Positions 7,286 through 16,065 of a DNA stretch of 64,000 nucleotides are shown one piece after another (the stretch's first letter is position 1; each line of letters starts with the position of its first letter). The position numbers were made by a program, and so were the translations under genes. The stretch covers positions 3,237,614 through 3,301,613 of the forward strand of contig NZ_AP018290.1 in assembly GCF_002368415.1 (NCBI RefSeq), written 5' to 3'. A model generated the notes under the pieces. It was given only the letters and a program-made list of their open reading frames with translations, was not told the origin of the DNA and did no database searches. The stretch comes from Calothrix sp. NIES-4105 (GTDB lineage Bacteria; Cyanobacteriota; Cyanobacteriia; Cyanobacteriales; Nostocaceae).

Positions 7286-9286
7286 CTAGCGTCCTACCAA
7301 CTTGTCGCGTAAGCTTTTAATTTTATCGCGAAATTTGGCTGCTTCTTCAAACTCTAGGCTCTTAGCTGCATCCTTCATCTGCGCTTCTAATTTGGTAATT
7401 AAGTCAGGAATGCTTTCTAACGGTATTTCATCTAGATGTTCTTCGACTGTTTCTAATTCCTGAGAATTCAGGCGCCGCGAAACTTCCAAGAAAGATAAAA
7501 TTGCATTACTCGATTTTTTCTTAGCTATCGGTTGCGGTGTTATACCGTGTATCTTATTATATGCCATTTGAATAGCACGGCGCCGTTCGGTTTCTTCAAT
7601 GGTTTTTAACATACTTTGCGTGAGGTTATCAGCGTACATTATCGCCTTCCCACGTATATGACGCGCAGCTCGACCAACCGTCTGTATTAAAGAACGCTCC
7701 GCGCGTAAGAATCCTTCTTTATCAGCATCTAAAATAGCTACTAACGAAACTTCTGGTAAATCTAAACCTTCCCGCAGTAAGTTTACACCCACTAACACAT
7801 CAAACTTACCATCACGCAAATCTTGAATAATTTCAATACGTTCAATCGAATTAATCTCTGAGTGTAAATATCGAACCCGAATGCTATTATCCTGCAAATA
7901 CTCCGTTAAATCCTCAGCCATGCGCTTGGTTAAAGTCGTAACTAATACCCGCTCGTTTAGGTCAGTACGGTCTTTAATTTCGCCTAACAAGTCATCAATT
8001 TGACCATCTGTAGGACGAATAACAATTTCTGGGTCAAGAACTCCAGTCGGACGAATAATTTGTTCAGCAATATTATCTTCTGAGATTCCTAGTTCCCATT
8101 CTCCAGGAGTTGCTGAAACAAATATACACTGGTTGACTTTTTCCCAAAATTCATCTGATTTTAAAGGACGGTTGTCAGCAGCACTCGGTAAACGAAATCC
8201 ATGTTCGATTAGTACCTTTTTACGCGCTTGGTCACCGTTATACATACCGCGAATTTGAGGTACTGTAACATGCGACTCATCAATTACTAACAACCAATCT
8301 TTAGGAAAATAATCAATCAAACATTCGGGTGGTTCTCCAGCAACACGTCCAGCTAGATGACGCGAGTAGTTTTCCACACCGTTACAGTAACCGACTTCCC
8401 GCAGCATTTCCAAATCGTATCGAGTACGTTGGTCAATACGTTGCGCTTCCAACAATTTACTTTGTTCTTCTAGCTCTAGTTTACGTGCTTTAAGTTCAGC
8501 CGCTATATCATTAATCGCTACTTCTAACCGATCTTCAGGTGTAACAAAGTGACGCGCTGGGTATATATTTACCGCTTGTAAGCTTTGCAATATTTCCCCT
8601 GTCACTGGGTCTACATAACGAATTGCGTCTACTTCATCACCGAAAAACTCAATCCGAATAATCCTGTCTTCATATGCAGGCCCAATTTCGAGAACATCAC
8701 CACGAACTCGAAACTTGCCACGACCCATTTCAATATCGTTACGGCTATATTGTACCGATACAAGGTCTTTTAATATTTCTCGTTGGTCTACTTCCATCCC
8801 AACATGAAAGGGAATAGCTGCTTTGAGGTACTCGTTAGGAATACCCAAACCATATATACAGCTAATCGAAGCAACAACAATAACATCGGATCGTTCAAAC
8901 AACGAACGAGTTGCCGAATGTCGTAACATATCTATCTCATCGTTTATCGAAGCTGTCTTCTCAATAAAAGTATCGGTGACAGGAATATAAGCTTCTGGCT
9001 GGTAATAATCGTAATAACTAACAAAATATTCAACAGCGTTATCTGGAAAAAATTCCCGCAGTTCGTTACACAACTGCGCTGCCAGCGTTTTGTTGTGGGC
9101 AAGAACTAACGTTGGTTTACCTACCTTCTCAATTACTGACGCTATCGAAAATGTTTTACCAGTTCCTGTGGCGCCGAGCAATGTTTGATAAGTATTACCA
9201 GCGTTTACTGATTTCACCAATCGCTCAATTGCCTGCGGTTGGTCACCAGTTGGCTGAAAGGGTGCTTGAAGGTTAAACTCTTTCAT
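7286..9286 (-). CDS. uvrB: Excinuclease ABC subunit B
   Basis: DNA-damage-loading helicase subunit of nucleotide excision repair: it receives damaged DNA from UvrA, verifies the lesion and recruits UvrC. The 666-aa length is standard. Seen: Walker A GATGTGKT (residues 38-45), the beta-hairpin wedge region [12 protein letters not shown], helicase motifs ([42 protein letters not shown]) and the C-terminal UVR domain that binds UvrC ([13 protein letters not shown]). The start ATG at 9286 matches the family N-terminus ([17 protein letters not shown]). It is transcribed alone and lies inside a segment bracketed by 109-bp inverted repeats. Confidence 0.98.
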   Translation of the reverse strand: MKEFNLQAPFQPTGDQPQAIERLVKSVNAGNTYQTLLGATGTGKTFSIASVIEKVGKPTLVLAHNKTLAAQLCNELREFFPDNAVEYFVSYYDYYQPEAYIPVTDTFIEKTASINDEIDMLRHSATRSLFERSDVIVVASISCIYGLGIPNEYLKAAIPFHVGMEVDQREILKDLVSVQYSRNDIEMGRGKFRVRGDVLEIGPAYEDRIIRIEFFGDEVDAIRYVDPVTGEILQSLQAVNIYPARHFVTPEDRLEVAINDIAAELKARKLELEEQSKLLEAQRIDQRTRYDLEMLREVGYCNGVENYSRHLAGRVAGEPPECLIDYFPKDWLLVIDESHVTVPQIRGMYNGDQARKKVLIEHGFRLPSAADNRPLKSDEFWEKVNQCIFVSATPGEWELGISEDNIAEQIIRPTGVLDPEIVIRPTDGQIDDLLGEIKDRTDLNERVLVTTLTKRMAEDLTEYLQDNSIRVRYLHSEINSIERIEIIQDLRDGKFDVLVGVNLLREGLDLPEVSLVAILDADKEGFLRAERSLIQTVGRAARHIRGKAIMYADNLTQSMLKTIEETERRRAIQMAYNKIHGITPQPIAKKKSSNAILSFLEVSRRLNSQELETVEEHLDEIPLESIPDLITKLEAQMKDAAKSLEFEEAAKFRDKIKSLRDKLVGR

Positions 9287-9572
9287 ACAGACGTACTAAA
9301 GTACTATGAATACCCTACATCATGGTAACGAATGTACCAGCAAAAGCGCTTACTAAAAATACGGTATCTTACTGACGGATTTCCGCCATGTACCATAATT
9401 ACCTTTCTTAACTAAATTTTACCAATCGTTACCATTAATATTTACTTATATGTATATAGTAAAGATAATTATACCTATGTAGCCTTTTTTGAAGTTAAAC
9501 TTTCATACAAGGGGAAAAATTTTTAATACTCTAAGTATTGTAAAATTAAATTAAGAAGCGAGGTATTAATAC

Positions 9573-10130
9573 ATGGCCATCAGCAGCACTGGCAAACCAA
9601 CCAGTCCTCGGCAACGACGTGCCAAGTTGAAAGGGGAGGCAGCAGTGGATGTTGAAAACAGCCAGGAACCAACAACCACATCTGAAACCAACAATTCAGT
9701 TGAAATAGAAGAAACAAAAGTACTAAACAAAGTCGAGTTAACAAAGGATAAGCCAGTGCCAGAATCATCCAACGGAAAAGAGAAATCTAGCAAGCTTGAG
9801 CTTCGCGAAGAGAAACCCAGTTCGCTTGCGGTTTCCGGTCAACGTCCTATTGCTGCAAGTGATTTAGAAATTGCTGAAACTATGACGGTTTCGGGAGTTC
9901 GTCCAATTGGGGTCAGCCATCTACACGTTGTAGATACAATGAATATCATGGGCGTGCGTCCAATTGGTGCTAATACAATTGATGTAGTAGACAGCATGAA
10001 CCTCTCTGGTATTCGCCCTATCGCTTCCAGTGCGCTTGTTGTTTCAGAAACCTATTCAGTAATGGGTAATCGTCCTGTCGCTTCAAACAACATCGACGAT
10101 TCTGAGATGATAATGGGCTTCTTAGATTAA
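9573..10130 (+). CDS. Hypothetical protein with five 19-residue GxRPI repeats
   Basis: The 185-aa protein has a basic N-terminus, a charged low-complexity region (residues 20-85, rich in Glu, Lys, Ser and Thr) and a C-terminal half of five units with an exact 19-residue period. Each begins with G-x-R-P-(I/V) (residues 89, 108, 127, 146, 165), continues with a hydrophobic strand and ends with an (E/D)-(T/S)-M-like step. The pattern suggests a stacked beta structure. No signal peptide, membrane segment or enzyme motif is visible. I do not know the family. An IS605-type element inserted about 17 bases after the stop codon. AGAAGCGAGG at 9553-9562 may serve as ribosome binding site but lies far from the ATG. 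Confidence 0.75.
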   Translation: MAISSTGKPTSPRQRRAKLKGEAAVDVENSQEPTTTSETNNSVEIEETKVLNKVELTKDKPVPESSNGKEKSSKLELREEKPSSLAVSGQRPIAASDLEIAETMTVSGVRPIGVSHLHVVDTMNIMGVRPIGANTIDVVDSMNLSGIRPIASSALVVSETYSVMGNRPVASNNIDDSEMIMGFLD

Positions 10131-10147
10131 TTATTCAAATTAAGTAA

Positions 10148-10300
10148 TTGACGAACCTCGCCCTTCAAGGACGAGGATTCTTTTTCACCAGATTTGCTTT
10201 TGTTATCCAAATGCGAATCCTAGAAACGGTGGTCAAACACCGTCTACTGATTCTACTTAAGTCTATGCCTAAGTTCATCGATACTTTGCGTAAAATATTA
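10148..10300 (-). ncRNA. Presumed TnpB right-end RNA (reRNA/omega-RNA)
   Basis: TnpB nucleases are known to use an RNA made from the 3' end of tnpB and the element's right end, with the guide lying outside the element. The right-end hairpin is visible at 10156-10176. The guide would then be read from about 10147 downward, in the short gap after the repeat-protein gene. Position only; the 5' border is a guess. Confidence 0.35.
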
Positions 10301-11487
10301 GCTGCTGCTTGCGCGTCAGCATTGATTAAACTACCGTTTTGAGTGCGATATAAGCCACGTTTTGTTCGCTTTCCAGATGCTTTCCACTCGACAGGCTTTT
10401 TACCATGTTCGGGCAGGGAGTCTCCATCTAAAAACGAGGCACAAGAAGTATTAGCTTCTTCAGTTTCACAAGTGCGAATACCGTAAACTTCACACAGTTG
10501 TTTAATTCTTTCTTTTAGCTTACATAAAGGCATTTGCACGAATTGCTGATTTGCCAACTTGCCCATGTCAGCACCATCTTTAATACCTTCATTCCATCCT
10601 ATTACTATTGTTCCTAATCCGTGAGCAAGACAATGATTTATAGCCATGCGAGCAGCTTTATTAACCATGTCACGCATTTGATGATTACGCTTGCGGGTAA
10701 TTTTATCTAGAAACGAATCCCAATAAGCTTGTGGGAACCCAGCTTTATGTTTGGCTACCCGTTTGTTGTAAAGTTGATTCATTGATTTTGCGTGTCTAGA
10801 ATCAACTAAAAAAGAGTTGCCTAAAGTATCGACACAAGCCATTAGGTTAGCACTCGTCCCAAGGTCTATGGATAAAGCTTGATTTATATCTAGCTTGACA
10901 GATACAGGTTCTACTTCATAGCTGCACTCCAGGTAAAATTCTCCATTCTTGGGTAAAATTGTAATTTCCTTAATCTTTTTAAAATCAAGGTTAGTTGGGA
11001 AAGGCAAGAAGAATTCTTTTACCTTAAACCATCGATTAATTTGATTACCTAGAGGGAAACGAAGCATTCCACTTTTCTTAAGTGTTGGTCTTCCAGCACC
11101 CATGTTTGAGTATGTAACTTTGTACATTCCCCCAGACTTTCTGTATAGGGGTGCTTTTGGCTTTTGGTTCAATTCTTTTTTAAAAAACAAACTACGCAGT
11201 TCTTTAAAAGATTTAAACGCCTCTGAAACACTTAACAATGTTTGTTGTGCTGGTACACTAGGCAAAGCTATAGCGTGGACGTTATTTCCTACTTCATAAA
11301 CTGGGTCAAACTTAGAAATTATTCTGCCAGTTTTGAAAAATATCTGACGTGCCCAGTATACTCCACAGTTATATAGACTATTTGACTGTTCACATAGAAA
11401 AGTTAATATTGCTTTTGTGTCAGCATCGCAGTATATAAGGTTTTGCTGGACACCCATTAAGGGTTTATCCTTTTTGGATTTTCCCAA
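10165..11487 (-). CDS. tnpB: TnpB RNA-guided nuclease of an IS605-type element
   Basis: TnpB is the RuvC-type RNA-guided nuclease that helps IS200/IS605 elements to be retained. In this 440-aa protein RuvC-I is SIDLGTSANLMAC (Asp208), RuvC-II is IVIGWNEGIK (Glu300) and RuvC-III is INADAQAAANIL (Asp391). The region between the last two has the TSCASFLDGD...SGKRTKRGLYRT block of the TnpB subgroup with a degenerate zinc ribbon. All three acidic residues are kept. The N-terminal helical and beta-barrel parts look complete. It is divergent from tnpA across a 70-base gap. The C-terminal codons overlap the presumed reRNA. The gene lacks GGCGCC, in contrast to chromosomal neighbours. Confidence 0.9.
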   Translation of the reverse strand: MGKSKKDKPLMGVQQNLIYCDADTKAILTFLCEQSNSLYNCGVYWARQIFFKTGRIISKFDPVYEVGNNVHAIALPSVPAQQTLLSVSEAFKSFKELRSLFFKKELNQKPKAPLYRKSGGMYKVTYSNMGAGRPTLKKSGMLRFPLGNQINRWFKVKEFFLPFPTNLDFKKIKEITILPKNGEFYLECSYEVEPVSVKLDINQALSIDLGTSANLMACVDTLGNSFLVDSRHAKSMNQLYNKRVAKHKAGFPQAYWDSFLDKITRKRNHQMRDMVNKAARMAINHCLAHGLGTIVIGWNEGIKDGADMGKLANQQFVQMPLCKLKERIKQLCEVYGIRTCETEEANTSCASFLDGDSLPEHGKKPVEWKASGKRTKRGLYRTQNGSLINADAQAAANILRKVSMNLGIDLSRISRRCLTTVSRIRIWITKANLVKKNPRP

Positions 11488-11557
11488 TTAAATCACCTCT
11501 TCTTCAACAGATGCTATACTTGGTCTGTTGAACTTAGTATATATGGGTCTGTAGATT

Positions 11558-11959
11558 TTGACAAGCAGTTTACGCAAAGAAAGACATAGCGTTTCTGACC
11601 TAAAAATGCATTTGGTCTGCGTGACTAAGTACCGTAGGTCTGTATTTACACAACAAAGCCTTGCGGTGATTGAAGAATCATTCAAAGATGTCGCACAAAA
11701 AATGGATTTTCAAGTACTTGAATTTAATGGCGAAGCTGACCATGTTCATGCACTAATTGAATACCCTCCAAAGCTTTCGATTTCTCAAATCGTCAATTCC
11801 TTGAAGGGCGTATCTAGTCGTATGTACGGAAAAGCTGGTTTTGAGAAGCCTTACGGTAAGGATGCTCTTTGGAGTCCTAGCTATTTTGTTTCTTCTGTAG
11901 GTGGCGCGCCTATTGAAGTTCTTAAAAAATATATACAAAATCAGGAAAAGCCTAACTAG
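11558..11959 (+). CDS. tnpA: IS200/IS605 family Y1 transposase
   Basis: A single-strand DNA transposase of the HUH superfamily that excises and inserts the element as a circular single strand. The 133-aa protein keeps the HUH pair (His62-Val-His64 in DHVHALIEYP) and the nucleophile Tyr125 (LKKYIQNQ); KMHLVCVTKYRR, LKGVSSRMY and LWSPSYFVSSVGG are family hallmarks. The start is TTG at 11558; no closer ATG would preserve the conserved N-terminus. It lies divergent from tnpB and adjacent to the left-end hairpin. It looks functional. Confidence 0.93.
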   Translation: MTSSLRKERHSVSDLKMHLVCVTKYRRSVFTQQSLAVIEESFKDVAQKMDFQVLEFNGEADHVHALIEYPPKLSISQIVNSLKGVSSRMYGKAGFEKPYGKDALWSPSYFVSSVGGAPIEVLKKYIQNQEKPN

Positions 11960-12011
11960 AAGTTAGGGGTTTTATACCCAAATTTTCGATAAATAATATT
12001 TATCAGCTTTT

Positions 12012-12048
12012 AAACCCGATTTTGAACAATCGGGTTTTTATCTTTTTA
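12012..12048 (+). terminator. Rho-independent terminator after the IS element
   Basis: AAACCCGATT and AATCGGGTTT pair (10 bp) and are followed by a T-rich tail up to 12048. It lies about 50 bases past tnpA, just outside the inferred element end. Confidence 0.7.
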
Positions 12049-12080
12049 TGTTGGGTTGGGTTCCGGAACCCAAGCTACGT
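12049..12080. repeat. TTGGGTTGGGT-type repeat, copy 1
   Basis: GTTGGGTTGGGTTCCGGAAC followed by a CCAA step and CTACGTA. Related hairpin copies with arms TAGGTTGGGT and ACCCAAC occur at 20333, 49622 and 60667. Confidence 0.6.
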
Positions 12081-12094
12081 ATTTTTTTATGTGT

Positions 12095-12122
12095 GTAGAG
12101 ACGTTACATGTAACATCTCTAC
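12095..12122. repeat. GTAGAGACG palindrome, copy 2
   Basis: Same family as at 5618, with core TTACATGTAA and one mismatch in the right arm (CATCTCTAC). Confidence 0.8.
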
Positions 12123-12164
12123 AATTTATGTTCCGTTCCTCCATCCAACCTATTACTCCATATC

Positions 12165-12690
12165 AAAAGTTTTGAGGAGTTCGTAGTTGTTGCTCTAGCC
12201 CTCTAAATTAAGATTTTTGACGCTCCGGAATCGCTACTACGTACACCCCAAAACTTATGACATGAACTACTATTGGTTCGTGTCATTAATTTTGGGTGGT
12301 AGATAAATTAGCAACGGATGTTGGAACGGATGTAACGGATAGGTAATTTTAAATAACCAGACCTTGTTTTTAACAAATAATTCAGGAGTGACACCGTTAA
12401 AATCCGTTGCAAACCAACACCCCAAAACTTATGACATGAACTACTATTGGTTCGTGTCATTAATTTTGGGGAGTTAGGTACGTAGTTGTTGCTCTAGCCC
12501 TCTAAATTTTCGTGCGAGTCAGGCGCCACTACGTACCTACCAAAATTAATGACATAGACCACTATTGGTTTGTGTCATTAATTTTGGGGAGTTAGGTACT
12601 ACTTTATGCTTTAGCCCTCTAGATTTTCGTGCGAGTCAGGCGCTACTACGAACCTACCAAAACTTATGACACGGACTACTATGTATTTTT
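12165..12690. repeat. Array of MITE-like family H elements
   Basis: About four related units follow each other. Borders are marked by CCAAAACTTATGACAT and GAACTACTATTGGTTC-type blocks with the inverted partner TGTCATTAATTTTGGG. Cores carry GTAGTTGTTGCTCTAGCCC or a variant, then TTTCGTGCGAGTCAGGCG and CTACTACG. One unit has the 109-bp inverted repeat (12290-12398) as its core instead. The same ends occur at 7005-7135, 15124-15240 and 48690-48835. No gene is seen between 12049 and 12890. Confidence 0.75.
12290..12398. repeat. 109-bp perfect inverted repeat, right copy
   Basis: Inverted partner of 7161-7269, about 5 kb away. Both are flanked by family H end sequences. Confidence 0.88.
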
Positions 12691-12895
12691 TTATCTACCT
12701 TTAAGTAGACGATTGCTTATCCCAAAAGGAAGAAGGCAGTACCTCAATTATCAAGCTATGATTCATCAATAAATATAAAAATTACATAAAAATAATTTGA
12801 TAACTACATTCAAATTAGATTTAGAGTTTTTGCCAGTGCCAAAGCTTCAACAACAAGGGCAACTGGGATTCTAGTGTTTACTGTGGTTGAATTTT

Positions 12896-12924
12896 AGGTG
12901 AGTATTAATGCTCACCTTTTTTTA
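12896..12924 (+). terminator. Strong terminator without an obvious upstream gene
   Basis: AGGTGAG and CTCACCT form a perfect 7-bp stem followed by seven T residues. No open frame with a proper start codon precedes it in 12690-12890; a short start-less frame ends at about 12875. It may end an unannotated small RNA, or serve the IS region. Confidence 0.55.
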
Positions 12925-12963
12925 TCTTTAATCCATTCATGTGCGTAGCAAAATCAAAAATCA

Positions 12964-13761
12964 TCACATTCCAATTACAACACCCCAGAAATAATCCTCG
13001 AAAGGCGCCTCATCTAAATTAATATGATACTGCCTACCCCAAGAATATACATCTAAGCTAATACGTCCATTCTCATCACTAAACCAGTCGCCTCCTTTAA
13101 TCGAAATATTACCTAATATACTAATCCAGTGGGTAGGAAGCGGTAGAAATGGAGTTTTTCCGCGCAATAACCCGTCAGCTGTAACCAAGGCAAATGCAAC
13201 TCCACCTGCTGCGACAGCTTTAGAAGCTTCTTGCAATGCTTGAAACTCTCCAAATAAATATGTATAACGAAAATTACTATTACGATAACTTAATAATTCT
13301 CTCGCCCAACCTCTCATTTCCCAAGGTTTTGTCATCCCAGCTATATTACGAATAATGTCCGGCGCCTCTGCTTCAATATTAAATATAGAGTTTTCAGACT
13401 CCCGTAATGCTGCTAGAATCATCCAGTCTGACTGACTCATCCGCAGGCGCCCATTGCTACGTCGTAGAGTCTGAGATGCCGCAATTTTGATTGTCATCAA
13501 ATTACAACTACCTGTTTCAAATAAACTGCGACAAATTTGGATGTACCGTAAAGGTTGCTTGCGAACCAATTCAAATACAATTGCAGCAGGTCCACAGAAA
13601 GGTTGGGTACCTTGGTTAATTTGAAACGGGTCATTAAGACGTAACCGCATTTCAGAGACTAGTTGCTTCTTATCGACACTTGCCCAAACACCAGGAGTTT
13701 TGGAGTTTTCAAAATCTGTTAAGGCGCCAAGAACAGTAGGATTCAATAGCTGGGAATTCAT
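12964..13761 (-). CDS. Putative papain-like cysteine protease/transferase domain protein
   Basis: A 265-aa protein without signal peptide. It contains QPFCGPAAIVFEL (Cys at about residue 56 at a helix start), PTHWISILG (His, about 214) and a following strand LDVYSWG with an Asp. A Cys-Gly-Pro-Ala motif, a later His flanked by hydrophobic residues and an acidic residue are the arrangement of papain-fold peptidases (C39/C70-like). I infer a cysteine protease or deamidase-like enzyme; the substrate is unknown. The middle region is helical. The gene is divergent from nothing close and convergent with the orphan terminator at 12896. Confidence 0.6.
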   Translation of the reverse strand: MNSQLLNPTVLGALTDFENSKTPGVWASVDKKQLVSEMRLRLNDPFQINQGTQPFCGPAAIVFELVRKQPLRYIQICRSLFETGSCNLMTIKIAASQTLRRSNGRLRMSQSDWMILAALRESENSIFNIEAEAPDIIRNIAGMTKPWEMRGWARELLSYRNSNFRYTYLFGEFQALQEASKAVAAGGVAFALVTADGLLRGKTPFLPLPTHWISILGNISIKGGDWFSDENGRISLDVYSWGRQYHINLDEAPFEDYFWGVVIGM

Positions 13762-13831
13762 AAATTGTCAGGAGGTATAAATAAAATTAATGATGAACCA
13801 ATATATACTTATTTATACCCATCCAAACAGA

Positions 13832-15076
13832 CTAATTACAGAATTTCTCCACGCATCGAACAAAAATTTCCACGCCCATTGCTAAAGCAGTTTCGTCAAA
13901 ATCGAAGCGTGGATGATGATGTGGATACGCTAAACCTTTATCAGGATTTGCCGCACCCAGAAAAAAGTAACAACCTGGGACTTCCTGTAAGAAAAATGAC
14001 ATATCCTCGGCGCCCATTGTTTGACACTCAGGCACTACACCAAGCGGTGTTTCCACAACTTCTTCAGCAACAGAGCGAACAAGTTCCGAAGAAGCAAAAT
14101 CATTAATAACCGCTGGGTAAAGTGACCAGTAATTTAAGTCATATTTGGCACCCTGCGCTTCACATATACCACTGATAACTTGTTCGATACGATTCTTAAA
14201 AAACCCTGCTAGAGCTGGATTAAAATATCTAACAGTTCCGCTCATCTCAGCAGTATCAGCAATTACATTGCGCTTCGTACCTGCATGAAGCTTACCAACA
14301 GTAACAACGGCAGAATCAATCGGGTTAACATTGCGTGCGACAATAGTTTGCAGTGCATTAATAACTTGCGCTGCGACCACTACCGAATCAACAGTTTGAT
14401 GTGGCATTGCACCATGTCCACCTTTACCAGTTAGGGTGCAATCAAAAGATTCAACGGCAGCCATTAAGGCGCCAGGTCGAACTCCTACAGTTCCAACGTG
14501 CAAATTATTCCACAAATGTAAGCCAATAATCGCATCAACATCAGGGTTTCTGAGAACTCCCGCTTCAATCATTGGTTTGGCGCCACCTGGGCCTTCTTCA
14601 GCAGGTTGAAAAATTATCTTAACAGTACCAGCAAAATCATGACGATGTTGGTGTAAATAATATGCTGTACCAAGCGCAATCGCAGTATGTCCATCATGTC
14701 CACAAGCGTGCATCAACCCGTCGTGCTGCGAACGATAACTTACTTCATTCAGTTCTTGAACGGGTAGTGCATCCATGTCCGCACGAATCGCCAAAACTTT
14801 TGAGTGAGTCGTGTTGAGTGAGTCGTGCTGAGTGAGAAGTTTTTCACCTTTGATAATGGCGACGATACCTGTTTGAGCAATACCTGTTTGATGTTCAATT
14901 TCCCATTCTTGTAACTTAGTCGCAATAAAAGAGGAAGTAAGTTTTTCTTGAAAACCTAATTCAGGCTTTTGATGGAGTCGGCGCCGCCATTCGATGATTT
15001 GCGGATGAAGGTTGCGAATAGACAACCGAATTTTAGATAAATCGACTGAAGTTAAATTTGGAAAAGCAGAAATCAT
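13832..15076 (-). CDS. M20 family amidohydrolase (N-acyl amino acid hydrolase/hippurate hydrolase type)
   Basis: Zinc-dependent amidohydrolase that removes acyl groups from amino acids or similar amides. Metal-binding and catalytic motifs are present: RADMDALP, HACGHDGH, the catalytic Glu pair in PAEEGPGGAKPM, a His in IGLHLWN, the dimerisation domain start GKGGHGAMPHQ and the C-terminal AYPHHHPRFDFDE. The 414-aa length is normal apart from a short insert: the segment LLTQHDSLNTTHSK just before RADMD is encoded by a GAGTGA(G)-type heptanucleotide array (14797-14842) that stays in frame. Homologues of this family usually have only a few residues there. Confidence 0.93.
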   Translation of the reverse strand: MISAFPNLTSVDLSKIRLSIRNLHPQIIEWRRRLHQKPELGFQEKLTSSFIATKLQEWEIEHQTGIAQTGIVAIIKGEKLLTQHDSLNTTHSKVLAIRADMDALPVQELNEVSYRSQHDGLMHACGHDGHTAIALGTAYYLHQHRHDFAGTVKIIFQPAEEGPGGAKPMIEAGVLRNPDVDAIIGLHLWNNLHVGTVGVRPGALMAAVESFDCTLTGKGGHGAMPHQTVDSVVVAAQVINALQTIVARNVNPIDSAVVTVGKLHAGTKRNVIADTAEMSGTVRYFNPALAGFFKNRIEQVISGICEAQGAKYDLNYWSLYPAVINDFASSELVRSVAEEVVETPLGVVPECQTMGAEDMSFFLQEVPGCYFFLGAANPDKGLAYPHHHPRFDFDETALAMGVEIFVRCVEKFCN

Positions 15077-15123
15077 ATTAAATCTCTAATGTAATAGTAG
15101 AAATGCACTTCTATTTATATTAT

Positions 15124-15330
15124 GTCATGAGTTTTGTCGGTATGTATTTTTACCACAGAGACACAGAGTACACAGAGGTAAGAGTTAAAGATATTTAAAA
15201 TCGGTGCGTATCCGCCAAATTCAATCACATGGACTACTGGGGTTATGTGGTTTATTCCTCCTCTCTCTGTGCCCTCTGCGCCTCTGTGGTAAAAAAAGAT
15301 ACATATTTACAGCGGGATGCCTATGCTACA
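15124..15330. repeat. Composite repeat block between M20 and bioD
   Basis: Family H ends (TATGTCATGAGTTTTG and CACATGGACTACTGG) enclose a copy of the CACAGAGACACAGAG repeat. A second, inverted copy of that repeat (CTCTGTGCCCTCTGCGCC) follows at 15264-15296, then a GGGATGCCTATGCTACAA element. No gene is supported here. Confidence 0.7.
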
Positions 15331-15337
15331 ACATCCG

Positions 15338-16021
15338 TTACATCCGTTGCCAAATGTTTTCTAAATCTAAATTAGATGCTGACATCGCTAACTTTTCTAA
15401 ATCGCTTGGGTTTTCAAAATATGGCAAACAACCGAAAACTCGAATATTAGTAAGCGATTGTATCAAATCTGCTGGTGCTAAATCCTCAATTTCTGCTTCG
15501 CTATATGGTTGAGAGCAATTAAGAACAATTCCTATCAAGTTAACGCGAGTTACTTTGGCGAGCGCGACCGAAGCTACAGCTTGAGATATCGCACCCAATT
15601 TAACAGGCACAACTAATATAGTAGGTAAACGCCATTCAGCAGCTAAGTCGGCAACTGTTAACTCCCAAGTAACGGGAGAACCTAATCCTCCTAACGCTTC
15701 GACAAATACAAAATCTTTATCGCGCTGCAATTTCGTGAGAGTTTGCCACACTACCGCTAAATCTACATTTCTATTTTCTTTGGCAGCAGCAATTGGTGGT
15801 GCCAGTGGCGCCTGAAAATATAGTGGTGTAATTTCGGATGGTGACTGCTGTAACGAAAATAGCTTTTGGTAAGTTTCGCGGTCGCCTTCTCCTGATTGTA
15901 TTGGTTTGAGTATGGCAAAGCTTCTTGATGCATAATATTTTTGCCAGTAAGCTGCTAGCGCAGTTGTCAAAACTGTTTTACCTGCTTCGGTATCTGTGGC
16001 TGTAATTAGTAGTGAATTCAA
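15338..16021 (-). CDS. bioD: ATP-dependent dethiobiotin synthetase
   Basis: Closes the ureido ring of 7,8-diaminopelargonate with CO2 and ATP to give dethiobiotin, the penultimate step of biotin synthesis. The P-loop is [19 protein letters not shown], where most homologues have GTDTGxGKT; LKPIQSG (substrate-binding Lys), a catalytic [11 protein letters not shown] segment and a late LNC..P motif are present. The 227-aa length is normal. The last residues W-Q-R-M-stop are encoded by the GCAACGGATGTAACGGATG repeat, so a dispersed repeat supplies the stop codon. No other bio gene is nearby. Confidence 0.9.
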   Translation of the reverse strand: MNSLLITATDTEAGKTVLTTALAAYWQKYYASRSFAILKPIQSGEGDRETYQKLFSLQQSPSEITPLYFQAPLAPPIAAAKENRNVDLAVVWQTLTKLQRDKDFVFVEALGGLGSPVTWELTVADLAAEWRLPTILVVPVKLGAISQAVASVALAKVTRVNLIGIVLNCSQPYSEAEIEDLAPADLIQSLTNIRVFGCLPYFENPSDLEKLAMSASNLDLENIWQRM

Positions 16022-16065
16022 CTTGGATTATTCTTTTAGGATTTTTATTTATTATCTTATATATT

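Larger units (their letters stand above)
10148..11977. mobile_element. IS605-type insertion sequence (divergent tnpA and tnpB)
   Basis: A Y1 transposase gene and a tnpB gene point away from each other, the layout of IS605-group elements. The right end carries a hairpin downstream of tnpB (CCTCGCCC/GGACGAGG, 10156-10176) and ends near TCAA on the minus strand at about 10148. The left end carries CCTAAC/GTTAGG (11951-11967) just past tnpA. The exact left border is uncertain by about 10 bases. Both genes look complete, so the element may be active. As for all HUH Y1 elements, no terminal inverted repeats or target duplication are expected. Confidence 0.85.

Noticed and set aside
12800-12875. Short frame ending KLQQQGQLGF before the orphan terminator, considered as a peptide precursor
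   Set aside because: It has no ATG or GTG start, no ribosome binding site and no modifying enzyme gene nearby.
13765-14106. 113-codon plus-strand frame opposite the M20 gene
   Set aside because: Antisense shadow of the metallohydrolase C-terminus.
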